From the NCBI RefSeq assembly GCF_014287635.1, contig NZ_JACOPH010000003.1, positions 1 to 64,000 on the forward strand: DNA of 64,000 nt, in the 5' to 3' direction. Source of the stretch: Roseburia zhanii. GTDB lineage: Bacteria; Bacillota; Clostridia; Lachnospirales; Lachnospiraceae. A program made the position numbers and the translations under genes. The notes under the pieces were generated by a model, which saw only the letters and a list, made by a program, of their open reading frames with translations, was not told the origin of the DNA and ran no database searches. Shown here piece after piece: positions 44,096 to 53,066 of the stretch (its first letter is position 1; each line of letters begins with the position of its first letter).

Positions 44096-44148
44096 AAATA
44101 TCCGAGATTCTATTTAGTTATAGAGTTTCGGATATTTTTTTGTTTTTT
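44096..44148 (+). terminator. Rho-independent terminator of the tRNA transcript
   Basis: Long stem of about 18 pairs with a few wobbles (44096-44113 with 44120-44137) and a six-base loop, followed by TTTTTTTGTTTTTTT. It isolates the tRNA unit from the arabinan locus. Confidence 0.88.
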
Positions 44149-44204
44149 TAAAAAAGTATATATATATTAAAATATGGAAGATAGTTTAAAATTGTTGCCT
44201 TGTG

Positions 44205-44210
44205 TATAAT
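44205..44210 (+). promoter_or_regulatory. -10 element of the GH127 gene promoter
   Basis: TATAAT at 44205-44210, 70 bases before the start codon. No recognisable -35 lies at 16-18 bases, as is common where an activator is required. Confidence 0.5.
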
Positions 44211-44241
44211 TTCTCTTTCCTACATACTAAATATAGCATCA

Positions 44242-44257
44242 TGTGAAAAAAATCACA
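44242..44257 (+). promoter_or_regulatory. CRP/FNR-type palindrome in the GH127 gene leader
   Basis: TGTGA-N6-TCACA with an A-only centre, an exact match to the classical CRP-family consensus (arms extend to ATGTGA/TCACAT). It lies downstream of the -10 and just before the ribosome site AGGAAAGGAG, so a bound protein would act as a roadblock. A weak RNA hairpin is the alternative. Confidence 0.5.
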
Positions 44258-44280
44258 TATTAGGAAAGGAGTAGAGGCGT

Positions 44281-47200
44281 ATGAAAAAACACATGAATAA
44301 ATCACTGACAGCGGTGGGATTGTCATTTGCAATGTTAGCCACATCGATTGCACCGTCAGTGACAGCGATTGCTGCAGAAACTGACAGCAGCATAGACAGT
44401 GCGGCAGCAGACAGCAGCACAACAGGTACAGGGGATCTTGGTACAAACCTTGCCTTGACAGCAACAGCCAAGGCAGCTTATACCAATACGTATGGTATTT
44501 CAACAAAAAAAATCAATGACGGAACTCTGGCAACACCAGATGCTCAGACAAGCTGGAACTGCTGGGGCGCAGCAGAGGAAAAGTATCCGATGGAAGTGAC
44601 ATTGACATGGGATACGGCACAGACAATGTCATCCACACGAGTAGCATGGTGGGCTGACGGCGGCGGAGTTACATGGCCGGGCGGTGCTGCACTTTCTTAT
44701 CTGGATGCAGATGGAACTACATGGAAAGAACTTCCGGATGTAGGAGCAGAACACGCAGATACGACAACAGTCACTAATGAAGTCTGGAACGTGGTGAATT
44801 TCGGCAAGGAGATCAGTACAACCGGCTTAAAACTTTTAGTAAACAGAGGCAGCGGTTATAATGCAATCGGTATCAGTGAGTGGGAAGTATATAATGCAAG
44901 AATCCCACAGGATATTACGGGAGCATCTGTAACCGGAAATATTAAAGTAAAAGCAGGCAGTACAGAAACTCTGACAGGTAATACAGTGCCGGCAAGTTTA
45001 TCAGATGAAGCAACCTACGCATGGTCAGTTGCAGAAGAAAGTGGTGACTATATTGCGATCGATGGTGCAGCTAATGAGAGAACTGTAAAGGTAAAAGGTC
45101 TTAAAAAAGGTGTTGCCACATTGAAATTATCTGTGACTAGAGAAAGCGTCACAAAGAATACGGATGTTGAGATCCGTGTTATGGATGATTCGATTGAGAG
45201 CATTGATACCTATAAGACTGCAACAGCAGCCGGAACAGCACCGATCCTGCCGGATAGTGTTGTAGCAAATGGAATCGAATTTGATGATCCTACGACAAGC
45301 ACACAAGCAGATTATGGTTATGAATATGCAGAAACGTTTAATTCTAAATTAGTTCCTGTCACATGGGAAGCAGTTGACCCTTCATCTTATGCAGCAGATA
45401 AGGTCGGACAGAAATTTACTGTAAATGGTAAAGTGACATATGCAGGTGAGGAGCATCCTGCAACAGCAGAGATCACTGTAGCAGAGCCGGCAGCAGCAGG
45501 GACATCAAACAGCAGTGTTACATTTGAAAATGTACAGTTAGAAGATGAGTTCTGGTTACCAAAACAGGAAACAAATGCAACAGCATCTTTAAACAAAGCG
45601 ATCACTGAGATTGAAAAAGCAAGCGGTGGAGAACCGAACTTTGATAATGCGATCAAAAAATTAAATGGAGAATCCTATGATGCATTCAATGGTTTTGTAT
45701 TCCAGGATTCTGATATCTATAAGAGTATCGAAGCAATCTCTTATACATTATCTGCAACACAGAATGAAACCAGTGATGAGATGGTTGCACAGAGAGAAAA
45801 ATTAAAAGAGAAATTAAACAGCTGGATCGAGAAAATCGAAAAAGTACAGTATGCAGATGGTTATATTGATACATTCTTTACTTTAAGAAGTGAAAGCTAT
45901 AGCGGTGGAGGCAAACCGGGAACACACCGTTTCTGGGAGATGTCTAACCATGAATTATATAATGCAGGACATTTTCTGGAAGCCGTTGTTGCTTATACAC
46001 GTTATCGTGAAGGAATCGATGAACCGGATTACAGATTATATGTAGCAGGTAAACGTTTTGCTGATGATATTGTAAGACTCTTTGGACCGAATGGAACACG
46101 TTACGAAGTACCGGGACATGAAGAAGTGGAACTTGCACTTGTAAAATTCGGAAAACTTGCAGAAGAGTATGAAGGAAAAGGTGCAGGACAGAACTATTAT
46201 GATACAGCACAGACGTTGATCGACAGACGTGGTCAGAATAAGAATCAACGTAATACAGGATACAATGGAGGAACTTATTCACAGGATGCAACACCGTTTG
46301 TAAATGAAACAAATGCAGTTGGCCATTCCGTAAGAGCAAACTACTATTATACAGGTATTACGGATATTGCAACTTTGTTACCGGAATCTGATGAAACAAG
46401 AGCAAAATATATCAACAGCTTAGATACGATCTGGAATTCTGTAACGGAAAAGAAAACTTATATTACAGGTGGTATCGGTACGACAACCGCAGGAAGCTCT
46501 GCAGAAGGTTATGGTAATGATTATGATCTGCCGCCAGATCAGTCTTACTGTGAGATCTGTGCAGCGATCGGATCTGCAAACTGGAATCAGAGAATGAATC
46601 TGCTCCATGAAGATGGAAAATATGCAGATATGGTAGAAACAAACCTGTACAACTCAATTTTAGTTGGTACAAACTTAGATGGAAACCGTTTCTATTACAG
46701 TACATTATTAAGAGTCAATCGTGGCAATGGCCGTTCAGAATGGTTTGGCTGTGCATGCTGCCCTCCAAACTTAATGAGAACGATTGCTGCTTTAGGCGGA
46801 TATGTATATAACGTACATAACAAAGATCTGTTTGTAAATATGTATGCTGCAAGCAACAGTAACGTTACTGTAGATAATACAAAAGTAGGAATCAAACAGA
46901 AAACAAACTATCCTTGGGATGGAAAGATCAAGATGACCGTTACACCGGAAGCTGAGAAAGAATTTGCAATGAAAGTTCGTATTCCGGGCTGGGTAAGTGA
47001 GCAGAAGAACCAGAATGTAACAATCGATGTTAATGGTGAAGCAGTTACAGCAAAAGCTGAAAACGGATATGTTACCATCAACAGAACATGGAAATCCGGA
47101 GATATTGTTAATATTGATATTCCAATGGAGATCAGATTAACAGAATCAAATGAAAACGTTGAAGCAACAAAAGGACAGGTCGCTATTGAAAGAGGACCAA

Positions 47201-48795
47201 TCGTATACTGTATTGAAAAAGCAGGAAATGCACAGTTAAATACATCTATTGAAAACTTTGATCCATTGAACTTTGTTATCCCTCGTGATGCAGAATTAAA
47301 AGCAACTTACAATAAAGATCTGTTAAAAGGTGTTGTAGAGATCACAGGAGATGTGAAGTATGCAACTGGAAAAGGTGCAGAAATGATCGATGCAAAATTA
47401 CAGGCAGTTCCATACTATGCATGGAATAACCGTGGTGATGATGCAGCTTATGAAGCAGGTCTTGCAAGTCCGAAGAATAATTCGTCTAAGATGGAAATCT
47501 GGGCTATGGCAGATACACCTGAATATAAAGAAACAACAGTCCGCGATGAAGCAACGCCATCCGTAAGTTATGTAGGCTGGAAAATGGGAGCAGAAAACTT
47601 TGTCGATGGTAAAGAAAGCACATTCTGGAATGGTCATAATGATCCAAATCTTCAGACAAAAGATCAGTGGATGATGTATGACTTTGGAGATAAGAAAGCA
47701 GAACTTACCGCTTCAAGGATTATGTTCTATAAAGCATCGGATGGTGGTGTTATTGCACCAAATGGTATTAAAATCGAATATACAGATGAGAATGGTGATT
47801 GGAAAGAAGTTACGCCTGTTGGTGACTGGGTATGTAAAAATGATGAATATTCTACATTTGAATTCGAAAAGATTATCACTTCTAAGATACGTGTAACAAT
47901 GGATCACGCTGTTGTAAGTGGAAAAAAGGTTGCGGTAGCTGTAAATGAATGGTATTTAACAGGTCAGCTCGCAGGAGAAAGTAAACCGGAAAATACTGCA
48001 TCAGCTGAATCTGTTCAGAAATTAAGATCAGCTGTTACATCCGCAGAAAGCACTTATGCACAGTCTAACTATACAGAAGAAAGCTGGAAGGCATATGCAG
48101 CAGCATTAGCAGCAGCAAAGACCGTTGCAGCAAAGGAAAATGCGACACAGGCAGAGGTTGATAATGCAAATGCAGCATTAGCAAAAGCAATCAGTGAATT
48201 AAAAGCAAAGACACCAAGTGATGGTGGCACCAATAATGGTTCAGACAGCAGTAATAATGGTTCAAGCAACAATAATGGTGCAAATAACAGTACCAACAAC
48301 AATACAAATAATAATACGAATAACAACACAAATGCTGGTTCTGACCAGAACACACCGGATGCTTCTATCAAAGCAGGTGATACAGTTACCGTAAAAGGTG
48401 TTGTTTACAAAGTGACAAATGCTGATAAGAAAGAAGTAGCAGCAACAAAACCAAGCAGTAAAAAAGCAAAGAGTATTACTATTAAGAATACCGTTACTGT
48501 CAAGGGTGTAAGCTGTAAAGTGACTTCTATTTCTGCAAAAGCATTTACAGGAATGAAGAAACTGACGAAAGTAACAATTCCAAAGAATGTAAAAACCATC
48601 GGATCAAAAGCCTTCTATAAAGATTCTAAGTTAAAGACGGTTAAGATCGCATCTACATCGATCAAATCCATTGGTAAGAATGCATTCAAGGGAATCAACA
48701 AGAAAGCAAAAATTGATGTTCCGAACAAGAAGATCAAAGCATACAAGAGATTACTGAAATCAGCAAAAACAGCAAGTTCCGTTAAAGTAAAATAA
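44281..48795 (+). CDS. Multidomain secreted GH127 beta-L-arabinofuranosidase
   Basis: This 1504-aa secreted enzyme has a signal peptide (1-32), an F5/8C-like carbohydrate-binding module (about 55-200), two Ig-like modules (205-400), the GH127 catalytic region (about 412-960), a second F5/8C module (1081-1230), a FIVAR helical module (1240-1310), an Asn/Ser/Gly-rich linker and a BspA-type leucine-rich-repeat C-terminus (1360-1504). The GH127 zinc/cysteine site is complete: Glu758-x-Cys760 (YCEIC) and Cys826-Cys827 (CACCPPNLMR). GH127 enzymes release L-arabinofuranose from beta-linked arabino-oligosaccharides such as those on hydroxyproline-rich glycoproteins. No sorting signal or membrane tail is present, so the repeats may provide surface retention. 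It is first in the accessory locus. Confidence 0.9.
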   Translation: MKKHMNKSLTAVGLSFAMLATSIAPSVTAIAAETDSSIDSAAADSSTTGTGDLGTNLALTATAKAAYTNTYGISTKKINDGTLATPDAQTSWNCWGAAEEKYPMEVTLTWDTAQTMSSTRVAWWADGGGVTWPGGAALSYLDADGTTWKELPDVGAEHADTTTVTNEVWNVVNFGKEISTTGLKLLVNRGSGYNAIGISEWEVYNARIPQDITGASVTGNIKVKAGSTETLTGNTVPASLSDEATYAWSVAEESGDYIAIDGAANERTVKVKGLKKGVATLKLSVTRESVTKNTDVEIRVMDDSIESIDTYKTATAAGTAPILPDSVVANGIEFDDPTTSTQADYGYEYAETFNSKLVPVTWEAVDPSSYAADKVGQKFTVNGKVTYAGEEHPATAEITVAEPAAAGTSNSSVTFENVQLEDEFWLPKQETNATASLNKAITEIEKASGGEPNFDNAIKKLNGESYDAFNGFVFQDSDIYKSIEAISYTLSATQNETSDEMVAQREKLKEKLNSWIEKIEKVQYADGYIDTFFTLRSESYSGGGKPGTHRFWEMSNHELYNAGHFLEAVVAYTRYREGIDEPDYRLYVAGKRFADDIVRLFGPNGTRYEVPGHEEVELALVKFGKLAEEYEGKGAGQNYYDTAQTLIDRRGQNKNQRNTGYNGGTYSQDATPFVNETNAVGHSVRANYYYTGITDIATLLPESDETRAKYINSLDTIWNSVTEKKTYITGGIGTTTAGSSAEGYGNDYDLPPDQSYCEICAAIGSANWNQRMNLLHEDGKYADMVETNLYNSILVGTNLDGNRFYYSTLLRVNRGNGRSEWFGCACCPPNLMRTIAALGGYVYNVHNKDLFVNMYAASNSNVTVDNTKVGIKQKTNYPWDGKIKMTVTPEAEKEFAMKVRIPGWVSEQKNQNVTIDVNGEAVTAKAENGYVTINRTWKSGDIVNIDIPMEIRLTESNENVEATKGQVAIERGPIVYCIEKAGNAQLNTSIENFDPLNFVIPRDAELKATYNKDLLKGVVEITGDVKYATGKGAEMIDAKLQAVPYYAWNNRGDDAAYEAGLASPKNNSSKMEIWAMADTPEYKETTVRDEATPSVSYVGWKMGAENFVDGKESTFWNGHNDPNLQTKDQWMMYDFGDKKAELTASRIMFYKASDGGVIAPNGIKIEYTDENGDWKEVTPVGDWVCKNDEYSTFEFEKIITSKIRVTMDHAVVSGKKVAVAVNEWYLTGQLAGESKPENTASAESVQKLRSAVTSAESTYAQSNYTEESWKAYAAALAAAKTVAAKENATQAEVDNANAALAKAISELKAKTPSDGGTNNGSDSSNNGSSNNNGANNSTNNNTNNNTNNNTNAGSDQNTPDASIKAGDTVTVKGVVYKVTNADKKEVAATKPSSKKAKSITIKNTVTVKGVSCKVTSISAKAFTGMKKLTKVTIPKNVKTIGSKAFYKDSKLKTVKIASTSIKSIGKNAFKGINKKAKIDVPNKKIKAYKRLLKSAKTASSVKVK

Positions 48796-48814
48796 CAGAC
48801 AGGACAGTATGAGG

Positions 48815-48846
48815 CAGGGACGAAAGAAATCTTTCGTCCCTGTTTT
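48815..48846 (+). terminator. Intergenic terminator or attenuator after the GH127 gene
   Basis: Perfect 13-bp stem (48815-48827 with 48830-48842) with a very short AA loop, followed by TTTT. The GH51 gene begins 25 bases later without a clear promoter, so partial readthrough is likely. Confidence 0.75.
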
Positions 48847-48870
48847 AAAGCAGGAGGGGATTTTATAGCT

Positions 48871-51800
48871 ATGAAATTAAAAAATATAAAAAAAGCTCTG
48901 ATCGGTATCGTGTTAGCCGGTGCGATGGTATTATCCTCAGTGCCGGCAGGAACACTTAGCGTATCAGCAGAAAGTTATGAAGATGTTTCGGGAACACCGA
49001 CACTTCGGAATTATGCAACAGCATCAGTAAGTTATGTTGGATATAATATGGGAGCCGATAATTTCGCAGACAGTAACATGGATTCATTCTGGAATGCCCA
49101 TGGAGATCCGGATCTACAGTCAAAAGATCAGTGGATGATGTATGATCTTGGCGAACGGAAAGCAGAGATCACCGGATCACAGATCCGTTTTTTAGATGAT
49201 GGAGGCGGTGTTGTGACACCGACAGGAATCAAGATCGAATATACGGATGAGAACGGAGAATGGAAAGAAGTTACACCAAAAGGTACATGGACCTATAAAG
49301 GAAATCAGGATGTGGTCTATGAACATGAACCGGTAACAACTTCAAAGATCCGTATCACTATGATGCATGCCAAGAATGGTACAACAAAGATGGCAGTGGC
49401 AGTCAAGGACTGGCTGTTATTAGGAGATGTACCGGACAGTTTTCCAAAGCCAACGGTCGTACCGGCGGAAGACCCGAGTCCGGATCTCAGCCTGCCGGAT
49501 GCAGCAATCTATGCAGAACCAAGTGCACATTATACATCTGCGTGGGAAAATCTGCACGGGATCAATAATCCTGATTTTGAGCCGACCGGTTCTAATATCG
49601 GTACAAATCTTGGCTGGGGAAACTGGCAGCAGAGTACCGGTACGATGGCATGGGTACAGTATGACTGGGATGAACCGATCACAACAAAGACATTTCAGGT
49701 ATACTGGTATGGTACAGAAGCGGGCATGAAGATCCCATCTGATGTCGGATTCCAGTACAAGGATGAAAGTGGTGCATGGAAAGATGCCACATTAGTTTCC
49801 CATCCAAAGAATTTTTCAAAATTCAACCGGTATAATCAGATCACGATCGGGGAGATCACAACAAAGACGATCCGTATGAATATGAAAGTCACCGGAGATT
49901 CCTGCGGTATTTACCGTTGGAAAGTCTATGCAGATATACCGGATTCTTTTGGTGTCAGCTATGCAGTAAAGAAGTTAGGGATACCAGAGATATTTGAGGG
50001 TAAAGTTTCCAGCAGCATTTATGATAAACTGACATTACAGACATCTGCTTTAAATGGAAAGGCTGCAGTTACATGGGAAAGTGATACACCTTCTGTTATT
50101 TCAAATGATGGAAAGATCACAGCACCGGATAAAGATACGTATGTTACATTAAAAGCAACCTGTACACAGGGAGATATTCAGGCATCAAAAGAGATCAGGC
50201 TGCTTGTATTAGCAAAAGACAGCACAGAATTTGCTTTAAATATTGATACAGCAAATGAAGGTGCTAAGATCAGTCAGGAATTATTTGGTGTATTCTATGA
50301 AGATATCAACAGTTCCGGTGATGGCGGTATGGCAACCGAACTTGTAAAAAATAATTCCTTTGAAAACTATAAGAATATTGATACACCGGATAACCCAACC
50401 GTAAAAGGCGATCAGGCTTCATGGAAATTACACTGGACATCCAGCAATGCCGCAGGTTTTAGCGTAGAACAGACAGACGGACTGAATCAGAATAATACGA
50501 ATTATGCAAAGATCACAGGAAACCTGACTTTAAAAAACCATGGATTTGTCAGAAAAAATTCTCTTGACAAATCTGCAATGGGAATCACAGCAGGTAAGAA
50601 ATACGATTTTTCTATCTATACAAAAGCAGCGGAGAACTATGCAGGAACCTTAAAAATAAAAGTAGTCAATGATGCAGGAACAGCGATCACAGATGAAGTG
50701 GCAATTGATTGTAAAAAAGACGGAACATGGAATCAGTCAAAAGCAACTTTAACAGCATCAAAAACAGAACTCGGTACGATCGCACTGACATTTGAAGGTG
50801 CAGCAGATACCGATGTGATGTATATTGATATGGTATCTTTGATCCCGACAGACAGTTTTGGATATGGAAACAAAAACTTCTCTTATGGAGCAGGACTTCG
50901 TGCAGACCTTGTACAGAAATTAAAAGATCTCAATCCGAAATTCTTCCGTTTTCCGGGCGGCTGTGTCGTAGAAGGAAGTTATGGTACAGAAAGTTATTAT
51001 AACTGGGAGGATACGATCGGACCATTAGAGGAAAGAAAAGCAAATGCAAGTTACTGGGGAACAGAAGGTCATCCGGTAAATTATGTAGCAGATTATGGTT
51101 ATATGATGTCTTATCAGTTTGGATATCATGAAATACTCAGTCTTTGTGAAGAATTAGGTGCAGAACCATTTCCAATCTTAAGTGCAGGTATTTTCTGCCA
51201 GTTCCGTAATACGGCAAATGCAGTCAGCGGGGCAGATCTTGAGAAGTTCGCAAAACATGCAACAAACCTGATCGATTACTGCTGGGGTGATCCGGACAGC
51301 TCAAATGCCACGCAGGCAGAATGGGCAGCAAAGCGTGTTGAAAATGGACACAGCGCACCATTTAACTTAAATTATGTTGGAATCGGTAATGAGAACTGGA
51401 ATGATACAGCAAAAAATATATCCTACCGTGATAATTTTATCTGGATCAAAAATTATGTAGAAAAGTATGTCAAAGAGAATTATCCGGGAAGAAAGATCAC
51501 ATTGATCTCATCCACAGGTCCATATTATCAGGGTGGACAGCATACAGAAGCATGGAACTGGATCAATCAGGATATTCCGGGAGAAACTTTGGTAGATGAG
51601 CATTATTATGTCAATTATACGAATGATGCAAACAATACCCTGTTAAATGATGATTATGTATATGACGGATATAAACGTTTAAAAGACGGTGGAAGCAACG
51701 TATTTGTTGGAGAGTATGCAGGACATATTTCATCTACAACAGAAAATGTTTTAGATACAGCGATCAGTGAAGCAGCCTACATGACAGGACTTGAAAGAAA

Positions 51801-52857
51801 TGGTGATATCGTCCGTCATGCGTCTTATGCACCATTATTTGAAAAAGAAGGCTGTCGTGACTGGGATTACAATCTGATCAAATTTGACGAATATGGAAGT
51901 TATGGAACACCGAGTTATTATGTACAGACAATGTTTTCAAATAACTATGGTAACCAGATCGTCAATACAACCTTAGAAAAATTAAATGCCGAAAATGGTT
52001 CTTATGAAAAGCATCCGGGACATCAGAAAGATGTATATTATGTATCTTCAAAAGATGATGAGTATGTATATCTGAAATTAGTCAACCATGACAATTTTGC
52101 GAAGGATATCACACTCCATTATCCGAAAGTGGCAGATGGAACAAAAGCAGAGATCATCACTTTATCTGGTCGTGCAATGGATGCAAACAGTATGCAGAAT
52201 CCTACAGCAGTTGCACCGGTAACATCCGATTCACAGATCCATAATGAAAAGATGTTATATACGATTCCGGCAATGTCGTTTACAGTTATTAAAGTTGCTT
52301 ATAAGGAGAAACCGGCAAACATAACACCGGCACCTGTTCCGGTACCGACACCGGGTAATAATGGCGGTAATACAACTGCACCGGCTCCGGTAACACCAGC
52401 GACACCTGCTCCATCTGCGGGAACAAAAGAAGTACTCGCAAAAGGAGATACTATAACCGTCAAAGGTGTGAAATATCGTGTAACAAATGTCAATAAGAAA
52501 CAGACAGAGGCATATGCACCGGAAAAGAAAAACGCAAAATCCCTTACGGTTGCAAATACCGTAACAGTCAAAGGTGTAAGATGTAAGGTAACAGCAGTTT
52601 CTGCAAATGCATTTGCAAATATGAAGAAACTTACGAAAGTAACCCTGCCAAAGAATGTAGTTTCAGTAGGTAAGAAAGCATTCTATAAAGATACAAAATT
52701 AAAAACGATCAAAATGAATGCAACAGCACCAAAATCTGTTGGCAAAAATGCCTTTAAAGGAATTTCTAAAAAAGCAAAGATCGATGTACCGAATAAGTAC
52801 AAAAAGACCTATAAGAGATTACTGAAAAAGGCAAAATATACTGGAAAAGTAGTATAA
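48871..52857 (+). CDS. Multidomain secreted GH51 alpha-L-arabinofuranosidase
   Basis: This 1328-aa secreted enzyme has a signal peptide (1-31), an F5/8C-like module (about 40-190), a second F5/8C-like module (213-355), an Ig-like module (355-450), a GH51 catalytic part (about 452-1150), a Pro/Thr-rich linker and the same leucine-rich C-terminus as the GH127 protein (1186-1328). In GH51, the acid/base is Glu841 (GIGNENW) and the nucleophile is Glu948 (VGEYAGH). RFPGGCVVEG and HYYVNYTND are also family features. A carbohydrate-binding-like insert (about 500-650) splits the catalytic region. It removes alpha-L-arabinofuranosyl side chains from arabinan or arabinoxylan. AGGAGGGG precedes the start. 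Confidence 0.92.
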   Translation: MKLKNIKKALIGIVLAGAMVLSSVPAGTLSVSAESYEDVSGTPTLRNYATASVSYVGYNMGADNFADSNMDSFWNAHGDPDLQSKDQWMMYDLGERKAEITGSQIRFLDDGGGVVTPTGIKIEYTDENGEWKEVTPKGTWTYKGNQDVVYEHEPVTTSKIRITMMHAKNGTTKMAVAVKDWLLLGDVPDSFPKPTVVPAEDPSPDLSLPDAAIYAEPSAHYTSAWENLHGINNPDFEPTGSNIGTNLGWGNWQQSTGTMAWVQYDWDEPITTKTFQVYWYGTEAGMKIPSDVGFQYKDESGAWKDATLVSHPKNFSKFNRYNQITIGEITTKTIRMNMKVTGDSCGIYRWKVYADIPDSFGVSYAVKKLGIPEIFEGKVSSSIYDKLTLQTSALNGKAAVTWESDTPSVISNDGKITAPDKDTYVTLKATCTQGDIQASKEIRLLVLAKDSTEFALNIDTANEGAKISQELFGVFYEDINSSGDGGMATELVKNNSFENYKNIDTPDNPTVKGDQASWKLHWTSSNAAGFSVEQTDGLNQNNTNYAKITGNLTLKNHGFVRKNSLDKSAMGITAGKKYDFSIYTKAAENYAGTLKIKVVNDAGTAITDEVAIDCKKDGTWNQSKATLTASKTELGTIALTFEGAADTDVMYIDMVSLIPTDSFGYGNKNFSYGAGLRADLVQKLKDLNPKFFRFPGGCVVEGSYGTESYYNWEDTIGPLEERKANASYWGTEGHPVNYVADYGYMMSYQFGYHEILSLCEELGAEPFPILSAGIFCQFRNTANAVSGADLEKFAKHATNLIDYCWGDPDSSNATQAEWAAKRVENGHSAPFNLNYVGIGNENWNDTAKNISYRDNFIWIKNYVEKYVKENYPGRKITLISSTGPYYQGGQHTEAWNWINQDIPGETLVDEHYYVNYTNDANNTLLNDDYVYDGYKRLKDGGSNVFVGEYAGHISSTTENVLDTAISEAAYMTGLERNGDIVRHASYAPLFEKEGCRDWDYNLIKFDEYGSYGTPSYYVQTMFSNNYGNQIVNTTLEKLNAENGSYEKHPGHQKDVYYVSSKDDEYVYLKLVNHDNFAKDITLHYPKVADGTKAEIITLSGRAMDANSMQNPTAVAPVTSDSQIHNEKMLYTIPAMSFTVIKVAYKEKPANITPAPVPVPTPGNNGGNTTAPAPVTPATPAPSAGTKEVLAKGDTITVKGVKYRVTNVNKKQTEAYAPEKKNAKSLTVANTVTVKGVRCKVTAVSANAFANMKKLTKVTLPKNVVSVGKKAFYKDTKLKTIKMNATAPKSVGKNAFKGISKKAKIDVPNKYKKTYKRLLKKAKYTGKVV

Positions 52858-52864
52858 CAGACAT

Positions 52865-52906
52865 AAGATTCCTGTCAGAAGGTAAATTCTGGCAGGGATC
52901 TTTTTT
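52865..52906 (+). terminator. Rho-independent terminator after the GH51 gene
   Basis: Stem of about 15 pairs (52865-52880 with 52887-52902, one internal mismatch and a wobble), six-base loop, then TTTT. It ends the two-gene GH127-GH51 unit. Confidence 0.85.
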
Positions 52907-52960
52907 GTTCAATTTCAAAAAAATGTGTTAAAATAAGTAACACAGATTAAAAAAATATAG

Positions 52961-52990
52961 TTGACGATACTTGAAATGGATACGCATAAT
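52961..52990 (+). promoter_or_regulatory. Promoter of the metallopeptidase gene
   Basis: TTGACG (52961-52966) and CATAAT (52985-52990) with 18-base spacing, 77 bases before the ATG. Confidence 0.6.
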
Positions 52991-53066
52991 AAAGTATAAA
53001 GCGGTATTTATAGCCAGCGGACAGATCAGTAGCAGGAACACAAAAAGAAGGAGGAAGATTCTAATT

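Noticed and set aside
48230..48350. Short tandem repeat that might be a CRISPR array or phase-variable tract
   Set aside because: The AAT/AAC-rich stretch encodes an Asn/Ser/Gly linker in frame. There are no spacers of constant length, and no CRISPR array or cas gene was seen in the window.
44281..52857. Sortase-anchored surface proteins
   Set aside because: Neither giant enzyme ends with an LPxTG-like motif, hydrophobic segment and positive tail; both end in the leucine-rich module.
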